Of a DNA stretch of 64,000 nucleotides, positions 58,851 through 64,000 are shown piece by piece (position 1 is the first letter of the stretch; each line of letters opens with the position of its first letter). The position numbers and the translations under genes were made by a program. The notes beneath the pieces were generated by a model. It was given only the letters and a program-made list of their open reading frames with translations. It made no database searches and was not told the origin of the DNA. The stretch is from UBA11090 sp035560555. Lineage in GTDB: Bacteria; Spirochaetota; Spirochaetia; Treponematales; Rectinemataceae. Where the stretch lies: assembly GCA_035560555.1 (NCBI GenBank), contig DATMZF010000029.1, positions 1 to 64,000 of the forward strand, in the 5' to 3' direction.

Positions 58851-59822
58851 TTATGCCGCCTCCTTCGCCGGACGCAGCTTTTTCGTCCTGGGGCGGGTGT
58901 ACATGGAACGGATCCTGGGATCCGCGAAACTGTACAATATGTCCACCAGAAGGTTCACAAGCGACATGACGAAGGCTATGAAAAGCACGCCGCCCTGGAC
59001 CATCGGGAAGTTTTTAAGCTTTATGGCATCCACCATGAGTTTGCCGACGCCGGCGATGGAAAAGATGGATTCCGTCAGGACGGCGCCGCCGAGCTGCCTT
59101 CCGAAAGAAAGCCCCACGACGGTGATGATGGGAATCAGCGCGTTCTTGAGCGCGTGTTTCCAGATGACGACCCTTTCGGACTGTCCCTTGGCGCGGGCCG
59201 TCCTGATGTAGTCCTGGCGGACTATCTCGAGCATGCTCGACCGGGTCATGCGCATTATATTGGCCGAAGCGTTGGTCCCTACCGTGATTACGGGAAGAAC
59301 CCAATGCATGGGCGTGGAGAATCCCGAGGGCGGAAACCATCGCAGCCACACGGCGAAGACGATTATCAGCATCATCCCCTGCCAGAAATTGGGCATGGAT
59401 ACGCCGATCATCGAAATCGAGGTCGCGAACTGATCGATGAACGAATATTGCCTTGTCGCCGAAATGATGCCCACCGAGATGCCGATGATCACGGCCAGCA
59501 GCACGCTGAGCGCGGATAGCTTGAGCGTGGCCGGGAAGCGCTGCAGAATCTCGTCCGTGACAGGCTGCCTCGTCACGTACGATGTCCCGAGGTCGCCTTC
59601 AAAGACGACGCCCTTCATATAGCGCAGATACTGTACGATAAAAGGCTTGTCCAGGCCCTGCTGCTCGCGAAAAAGCTGCTTGTCCGCCGGCGTTGCCATG
59701 TCGCCGAGAATGGCGTCGGCGGCGTCCCCGGGCGCGAAAAAAAGCATGCCGAATATGACGAAGGATACCCCCAGCAGCACGGGTATCATCATCACCAGCC
59801 TTCTGAATATGAATTTGATCAA
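58851..59822 (-). CDS. ABC importer permease, DppB type, operon 3
   Basis: A 323-residue permease: MIKFIFRRLVMMIPVLLGVS first helix, six membrane segments, EAA loop ARAKGQSERVVIWKHALKN, terminal DILYSFADPRIRSMY followed by a basic tail. It lies downstream of the binding-protein gene after a stem-loop gap. Confidence 0.92.
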   Translation of the reverse strand: MIKFIFRRLVMMIPVLLGVSFVIFGMLFFAPGDAADAILGDMATPADKQLFREQQGLDKPFIVQYLRYMKGVVFEGDLGTSYVTRQPVTDEILQRFPATLKLSALSVLLAVIIGISVGIISATRQYSFIDQFATSISMIGVSMPNFWQGMMLIIVFAVWLRWFPPSGFSTPMHWVLPVITVGTNASANIMRMTRSSMLEIVRQDYIRTARAKGQSERVVIWKHALKNALIPIITVVGLSFGRQLGGAVLTESIFSIAGVGKLMVDAIKLKNFPMVQGGVLFIAFVMSLVNLLVDILYSFADPRIRSMYTRPRTKKLRPAKEAA

Positions 59823-59869
59823 GGAACCATTCTCCTTCCCGGCGAACTATGTGCCGACTCCATAAAACA

Positions 59870-59908
59870 GGATCCCCGGTCCGGCAAAGCCTGCCGGATC
59901 GAGGGTCC
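59870..59908 (-). other. Intercistronic stem-loop, binding protein to permease
   Basis: TCCGGCA (59880-59886) and TGCCGGA (59892-59898) form the upper stem, and GGATCCCCGG-type flanks (59870-59879) pair imperfectly with 59899-59908, giving about 17 positions with two mismatches. It fills the 121-bp gap after the binding-protein gene. Confidence 0.65.
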
Positions 59909-59943
59909 TTCACGCATTTATTGCAGAAAATGTTCTTGAGTGT

Positions 59944-61443
59944 TTACTTGTAGACGGAAACCTTGGCCATCTCCACCTGCTGCATCGGATCGCAAACCCA
60001 GCCTTCCACCCTGTCGCTCAGGCCGTAAATGACGGGCGTAAAGGCGAAGGGAACGGTGTAGCGGATATCCCAGAGGTAATCCTGGATCTCAGCATAGGCC
60101 GCCGCGCGTTTCTTGCTGTCGTAGATGGTCTTGGCGGCCGCGAGCTTCTTGTCGATCCAGGGATCATTCGGCTCGAGGCGTTCGCCGAAGGCGGAATCGT
60201 AGATGATGAGGATGTTGGACGGCTCGTTGACGTTGCCCGCCCTCATGCCCGCCTGGAACTTGTTGCCCTGCGCGGTGTAGGTGGAAGCCGTCATCTGGAA
60301 GATCTTCACTTTCACGCCGACGGCAGCCCACATGTTCTGGATGATGGACGCGAGCCTGATGTCGGCTTCGCGGTTTTCGAGCAGGAAGTTCATGGTGAAG
60401 CCATCGGGATAGCCGGCCTTCGCGAGGAGTTCCTTGGCCTTGACCGGGTCGTAGGGCAGGATGCCCTTGTTCTTGAAGGCGAAGACGGTGGGCGGATACA
60501 GGCCGTTGGCCACGGTGGCCGTCCCTTCATACACCGCGTCCACAAGGGCGACCTTGTCGATGGCATAGGACAGGGCGTACCTGATGTCTTTGTTGCTGAG
60601 GAGCTTGTCCTTCATGCTGAAGGTGAGGGTCATGTAGCGGCTGGAATCGCCCATGAGGATGTGGGCGCCCTTCAGGCTCTTCACTCGCTTGACGTCGTTG
60701 GCGGCGACATCGAAGATAGCGTCAACGCCGCCGGTCTCCAGTTCGATGACGCGGTTGGCGGCTTCGGGAATGATGGAATAGATCACGTTCTTCGTGATCG
60801 CTTTTTCTCCCCAGTATTCCTCGTTGCGCACGAGCGCGATCTCGGAACCCGATTTCCACGAAGCGAGCTTGTAGGGGCCGGTTCCGACGGGATTGCGGGC
60901 AAAAGCGTCGGCGCCCATCCGCTCGACGGCGGCCTTGGACACGATGGCGCCGCGTCCCGTGGTCAGGGTGTTGAAGATCGCCGCGTAGGGAGTCTTGAAC
61001 TTGATCCTGATGGTATAGGGATCCACGATCACGGTGTTGTCGGTATCGAAGGGAGCGAAGGTGGAAGCGCTGATGGAGTTGGCCTTTCCGCGCTTAAAGG
61101 TGAAAAGAACGTCCTCGGCGGTGAATTTCCCGCCGTCGTGGAACTTGACGTCCTTGCGAAGCTTCATTTCCAGGGTAAGGTCGTCGAGGAATTTCCACTC
61201 GGTGGCGAGGCGGGGATGCACCACGCCTTCGGCATCCTCATAGACGAGCTTGTCGAAAATGTTCAGCTGGACCATCCAATTGCTGACAAAATTGGATGCC
61301 TGGGGATCCATGGTCTTCAGGTCTTCCCATGTCGCCACCCTCAGGGTATCCTTGAGCTTCCTGCCTGTGTTGTCCGCCGCGCCGACGGTCACGGCGAGCA
61401 GCAGCGCGATGGCCATGGCCATCAAGATTACCTTTCTCTTCAT
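59944..61443 (-). CDS. ABC importer substrate-binding protein, family 5, operon 3
   Basis: A 499-residue exported binding protein with signal peptide (MKRKVILMAMAIALLLAVTV). Family features: LATEWKFLDDLTLEMKLRKD, KFHDGGKFTAEDVLFTF (about residues 98-114), GTGPYKLASWKSGSEIALVR. It captures the solute of operon 3. Neighbouring creatininase, nitrilase and RraA-like genes point to an amide or lactam ligand rather than a plain peptide, which is inference. Confidence 0.9.
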   Translation of the reverse strand: MKRKVILMAMAIALLLAVTVGAADNTGRKLKDTLRVATWEDLKTMDPQASNFVSNWMVQLNIFDKLVYEDAEGVVHPRLATEWKFLDDLTLEMKLRKDVKFHDGGKFTAEDVLFTFKRGKANSISASTFAPFDTDNTVIVDPYTIRIKFKTPYAAIFNTLTTGRGAIVSKAAVERMGADAFARNPVGTGPYKLASWKSGSEIALVRNEEYWGEKAITKNVIYSIIPEAANRVIELETGGVDAIFDVAANDVKRVKSLKGAHILMGDSSRYMTLTFSMKDKLLSNKDIRYALSYAIDKVALVDAVYEGTATVANGLYPPTVFAFKNKGILPYDPVKAKELLAKAGYPDGFTMNFLLENREADIRLASIIQNMWAAVGVKVKIFQMTASTYTAQGNKFQAGMRAGNVNEPSNILIIYDSAFGERLEPNDPWIDKKLAAAKTIYDSKKRAAAYAEIQDYLWDIRYTVPFAFTPVIYGLSDRVEGWVCDPMQQVEMAKVSVYK

Positions 61444-61474
61444 GTTTCCTGGGTCTCCTTTCCAAAAATTTGGT

Positions 61475-62227
61475 CTATGCCTTGAGCTCTATCTTGAATT
61501 CATACGCCATATAGGCGGCGATCCGGTCCACGCATTTTTCGATGAGCGCCTTCCCTTTTTCGGCCGTCGCGATCGTGGCGTCGCCGACGGTCGCGTTGGG
61601 AGTCTTGGCGCTCAAAGGGATATAGCGGATTACGTCGGTGAAGTCTTGGTAGAATTCGGAAGGAGGCTGGATCCTCGTGGCCTTGGACATGTCCACCAGG
61701 TCGGGCCGTAGATAGAGCATGACCGAAGTGCCGCATTCGCTCGCGTGGCCGTGAGCCATGTGTCCTTTCAGCTCGAAGATGTCGTTGCCGTTGGCGGCGG
61801 CGAAGCGCCACCAGTCGATCTGGCCGCATTTCACCTTGCGCTCTCTCTGGTAGCGCCTGGCCAGATAGTTCACCATGTCCACGTTGCCCGCGTGGCCGTT
61901 TATGAACATGAGGTTCTTGAATCCGTAGTCCATGAGGGCGGCGCACAGATCATCCATGGCCGCTTCATAGGTGGATTTCCGCAGCGTGAGGGTGCCCGGG
62001 TAATCCAGGAGCATCGAGGAGTCGCCCATTCCGATGGTGGGCGCCACGAGAGCGCCCGTCTTTTCCGCTATGCGGAGCGCGAGCGCCTCGGCGACGATGG
62101 TATCGGATCCCATCGGCAGGTGGGGCCCGTATATCTCCACCGCGCCGGTAGGGATTATCACCGTCTCCGTCATTTTCCTGCGCTCGTCGAAGACCGTCCA
62201 GCTCATCTCTTCTATCTTATAGGTCAT
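61475..62227 (-). CDS. Creatininase-family amidohydrolase
   Basis: A 250-residue metal-dependent amidase. Metal ligands of the family are visible: Glu31 and His36 (VEIYGPHLP), Asp42 (GSDT), His112 (NGHAGN) and Glu164 (GHASECG). Members open cyclic amides such as creatinine or act on formamidopyrimidine and mycofactocin precursors. AAGGAG lies seven bases before ATG 62227. It is the first gene of operon 3, so its product probably acts on the imported compound. Confidence 0.87.
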   Translation of the reverse strand: MTYKIEEMSWTVFDERRKMTETVIIPTGAVEIYGPHLPMGSDTIVAEALALRIAEKTGALVAPTIGMGDSSMLLDYPGTLTLRKSTYEAAMDDLCAALMDYGFKNLMFINGHAGNVDMVNYLARRYQRERKVKCGQIDWWRFAAANGNDIFELKGHMAHGHASECGTSVMLYLRPDLVDMSKATRIQPPSEFYQDFTDVIRYIPLSAKTPNATVGDATIATAEKGKALIEKCVDRIAAYMAYEFKIELKA

Positions 62228-62423
62228 ACGATCGCTCCTTGGTGGTATTGGACTCATGTATCGCGCGTTCGCCGAAACAGCCCGCGGTTAGCCGGACGCT
62301 TCTCCGAACGCCTTACAGGCGAAAAAGCGCTTCCATCACCCGAAACATATACTGTAAATATATGCAGAGGGAGAATAATGTGCATGCGAAGGATGCTTCT
62401 GCCTGCCTCAGCGAATTTCAACC

Positions 62424-62451
62424 AGTATAATCTGAAAATTCCATATGTCAA
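62424..62451 (-). promoter_or_regulatory. Promoter of importer operon 3 with ~190-base leader
   Basis: Minus strand: TTGACA (62446-62451), 16-bp spacer, TATACT (62424-62429), close to consensus. The leader to 62228 holds an inverted repeat CATATA-N7-TATATG (62346-62364), an operator candidate, and a small CGCCT/AGGCG hairpin near 62310-62322. No known riboswitch pattern was recognised. Confidence 0.7.
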
Positions 62452-62549
62452 TTAATAGTTCACTAAAATGTTCATTTGTTATTTATGGGTTTATGGTACC
62501 TAATAATGACTATTTATGCACTTTGCGCGCCGGCTCGAATGGACATGAA

Positions 62550-62648
62550 CCCTGTCAACGCGATTATCGTCTCGCTTCCATCGAGGGTTACGAGAAAATC
62601 CTGGCGGGAAAACAACGGATCGCCGTGAAAATCGTCACGAATTCGTAA
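62550..62648 (+). pseudogene. C-terminal remnant resembling a zinc-type alcohol dehydrogenase
   Basis: The frame ending at TAA 62646 reads RDYRLASIEGYEKILAGKQR then IAVKIVTNS. This resembles the closing segment of medium-chain dehydrogenases (PLxxINEAYExLxxGKxxRVVI). The rest of such a gene is absent upstream. I regard it as a leftover fragment; the match is by pattern only. Confidence 0.3.
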
Positions 62649-62707
62649 AAAAAATGACGATAAGCCGAGTATATACCTTGACACGGCTATTTATTGTTTT
62701 AAATTCG

Positions 62708-62826
62708 TGCTACAATGCCCTTAACTTAAGAATGGATGTGAAAAGATCCATTGTTCAGCATATCTACGCTTACCGTGGATACAGGTTTTAGATGCCCGAT
62801 GCAACGCTTCGGGTGGAGGATTTATT
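62708..62826 (+). promoter_or_regulatory. Extended -10 promoter and structured leader of the RRM gene
   Basis: TGC-TACAAT (62708-62716) is an extended -10 box, and the leader is about 105 bases. AATGGAT (62731-62737) pairs with ATCCATT (62746-62752), and CCCGA (62795-62799) pairs with TCGGG (62809-62813), ending two bases before the GGAGG ribosome site (62815-62819). Leaders like this are common in cold-shock-type RNA-binding protein genes. Confidence 0.55.
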
Positions 62827-63099
62827 TTGGGCAAGAAAATTTATGTCGGGAATCTGAGCTACAATACTTCTGAAGACAGCCTTCGCAATCTTTTTCAGAC
62901 CTATGGCACCGTCGCTTCGGCGAAAATCATCTCTGACCGGGACACCGGCGTTTCCAAAGGTTTCGGCTTTGTGGAAATGGGTTCGGACAATGAGGCGAGC
63001 GCCGCTATCAACGGCACCAACGGTATCGACCTCGATGGCCGCCAGATCAAAGTCAATGAAGCCATGGACAAGCCCCGCCGCAGCAACGATCGCTACTAA
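62827..63099 (+). CDS. Single-RRM RNA-binding protein
   Basis: A 90-residue protein consisting of one RNA recognition motif. RNP2 is KIYVGN (residues 4-9), RNP1 is KGFGFVEM (about 44-51). A short basic tail (KPRRSNDRY) follows. Such proteins bind single-stranded RNA and are often induced by cold in cyanobacteria and spirochaetes. Translation starts at TTG 62827, seven bases after GGAGG. A terminator follows, so it is monocistronic. Confidence 0.93.
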   Translation: MGKKIYVGNLSYNTSEDSLRNLFQTYGTVASAKIISDRDTGVSKGFGFVEMGSDNEASAAINGTNGIDLDGRQIKVNEAMDKPRRSNDRY

Positions 63100-63127
63100 G
63101 ACTTCCAAAGTCTTAGCGCTGTGAAGA

Positions 63128-63155
63128 AAGCCGCCCCGCGAAGGGCGGCTTTTTA
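63128..63155 (+). terminator. Rho-independent terminator of the RRM gene
   Basis: AAGCCGCCC (63128-63136) pairs with GGGCGGCTT (63143-63151), followed by TTTTATTTA. A second small stem, AAGACT/AGTCTT, lies just after the stop codon. Confidence 0.92.
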
Positions 63156-63187
63156 TTTATGGAAATCCGTCTCGATCCCCGTCCTCG

Positions 63188-63472
63188 CTACCGGTTATAT
63201 CCGACGTTTGGATTCGTGGAATTGAATATCCTGATATGCTCCGCTTCCATTCTATTGACCTCTGACTCATCGGCCGTATCAGATTCCCAAAGGATCTCTT
63301 TCTTCATGATGAAGTAAGGACTCCTGACACTCTTGTAATCGGCCATGACAAAATGAGAATCGATGCTTCCAGAATTGGTCAGCGTTCACGTCAAATCTTT
63401 CCCGATAAAAATCTTATTGTTCGGGAACGTGATTTTAAAATCTGTTTCATGCCACTTCTCCTTAAACGCCAT
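63188..63472 (-). pseudogene. GIY-YIG nuclease-family gene interrupted by an internal stop
   Basis: From ATG 63472 the frame reads EKWHETDFKITFPNNKIFIG then KDLT, a TGA (63386-63388), then TLTNSGSIDSHFVMADYKSV, RSPYFIMKKEILWESDTADE and EAEHIRIFNSTNPNVGYNR to TAG 63188. KITFPNxKIxIGxD and the closing EAExIRxFNSxNPxxGYN match a small GIY-YIG nuclease family. The frame is otherwise uninterrupted over 95 codons. There is no ribosome site and the N-terminus is short, so it is probably inactive. Confidence 0.65.
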
Positions 63473-63516
63473 TCAGGCTAGATCTTCCACCAACCTGCAG
63501 CCGATGCCGATTTCCG

Positions 63517-63849
63517 TCAGTATATAGAGCGGACAAGAGCGAGATGCGCTTCCTTCCCGTCGACGGTCACGGCGCGACGCTCGAGCAGATGGTCCAGCAC
63601 ATCGGCTTCGATTCCCCCGTCATCGGCTACCGAAAACTCGATGGCGCCTTGTTTCCGCTCGACCTTCACCACGATATGGCAATCGCTCCTCGGGTGTTCG
63701 ATGGCGTTGCCGAGAAGATTTATCAGCACTTGGATGATGAGCTGTCCATCCTGTCGGAGGAGCAGGATCCCCTCCGACAGAACAAAGGAGAGGCGTCGAA
63801 CCAGCCCAACCCGGCGATACGGTAGGGGATGGCGCTTGAAGCGATACAT
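63517..63849 (-). pseudogene. KdpD-like histidine kinase ATPase-domain fragment
   Basis: The minus frame reads VLSEGILLLRQDGQLIIQVL, INLLGNAIEHPRSDCHIVVK, VERKQGAIEFSVADDGGIEA and DVLDHLLERRAVTVDGKEAH. This is the N-box (INLLDNAxKH) and G1 box (SVxDDGxGI) of a KdpD-type sensor kinase; one G1 glycine is missing and the G2 box has decayed into HLALVRSIY. No dimerisation domain or start is joined to it. It is a remnant. Confidence 0.65.
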
Positions 63850-63953
63850 TCCCTGTAGGCGGCCAGAATCGCGAGAACGACGCTGGCGCCGCCGAAGAGG
63901 AACATGATGCTTCTGAACGCGAGGGCGAAGGCCGCGACGATGACGACCGAGTC
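63723..63953 (-). other. Open membrane-like frame at the window edge
   Basis: After a TAG at 63954-63956 the minus strand reads DSVVIVAAFALAFRSIMFLF then GGASVVLAILAAYREC, two possible membrane segments, before running into the kinase fragment in another frame. No family is recognised. It may be the decayed membrane part of the same kinase. I see no intact gene between 63473 and 64000. Confidence 0.25.
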
Positions 63954-64000
63954 CTAGTGCTACCGGAGCTGGCTTCTGTTCTTGCCTTTGATGAACAGGA

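Noticed and set aside
62445..62648. A complete 67-residue plus-strand gene
   Set aside because: Only the last ~30 residues look protein-like; the first half overlaps the operon 3 promoter and has no ribosome site, so only a remnant is annotated.
63386..63388. In-frame TGA in the GIY-YIG frame as selenocysteine
   Set aside because: Homologous position is not a catalytic Cys, no SECIS-like stem was seen after it, and the gene lacks a ribosome site; decay is simpler.
1..64000. tRNA, rRNA, CRISPR, insertion sequence or prophage
   Set aside because: No cloverleaf-like sequence, rRNA motif, regular spaced repeat array, transposase, integrase or phage structural gene was recognised on either strand.

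Overview
The window is chromosomal DNA from a GC-rich bacterium with an outer membrane, most likely a spirochaete. The evidence is lipoprotein signal peptides, outer-membrane beta-barrel candidates, a surface-repeat protein of the SSSPR/LA_2272 kind (37864-38802), a TatT-like periplasmic helical protein (49546-50235) and a small stand-alone RRM protein starting with TTG (62827-63099). Gene content suggests an anaerobic, amino-acid/peptide-using heterotroph: three complete oligopeptide/nickel-type ABC importers, one tripartite tricarboxylate (TTT) importer, ferredoxin-type proteins and a cysteine desulfidase-like enzyme. No rRNA, tRNA, CRISPR array, insertion sequence or prophage gene was seen. 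Lineage is inferred, not proved.

Layout. 1-4.4 kb: HTH protein and alpha/beta hydrolase, lipoprotein, 4Fe-4S protein, radical SAM protein. 4.5-11.6 kb: ABC importer operon 1 (binding protein, two permeases, M14-type carboxypeptidase, two ATPases), followed by a decayed rhodanese fragment. 11.8-19.8 kb: beta-helix secreted protein, two acyltransferases, a GPH sugar transporter, a transglutaminase-like lipoprotein and an RsmH-type methyltransferase. 19.9-21.6 kb: ice-binding-like lipoprotein and a ribbon-helix-helix protein with its own operator.

21.7-29.2 kb is the most coherent accessory module: a GntR/FCD regulator, a URO-D family protein, TctB-TctA-TctC, a cysteine desulfidase-like enzyme behind a terminator, and an opine dehydrogenase-like enzyme. 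Two related palindromic operators sit immediately downstream of the -10 boxes of the two promoters. 29.2-34.9 kb: prenyltransferase-like protein, glycerol kinase-like protein, then a secreted nitroreductase-like protein, an ApbE flavin transferase lipoprotein and a P1 self-processing peptidase. 35-41.2 kb: MATE exporter, NhaC antiporter, surface-repeat protein, zinc-ribbon acyltransferase and a CorA variant.

41.3-49.3 kb: importer operon 2, ending in two tandem alanine dehydrogenase-type genes. 49.5-54.5 kb: cell-envelope genes and a LacI regulator with its own promoter and operator. 54.5-62.4 kb (minus strand): importer operon 3, flanked by creatininase, nitrilase and RraA-like genes, which looks like uptake and hydrolysis of an amide compound. 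62.5-64 kb: an RRM gene with a structured leader, then decayed fragments (alcohol dehydrogenase-like tail, GIY-YIG nuclease, KdpD-type kinase).

Two regulatory themes recur. Each of the three importer operons carries a stem-loop between the binding-protein gene and the first permease gene, as expected where binding protein is made in excess. Several genes (2235, 13644, 21586 minus, 41206 minus) have a promoter so close to the start codon that the mRNA would be leaderless or nearly so; two of these promoters share a 13-base identity.
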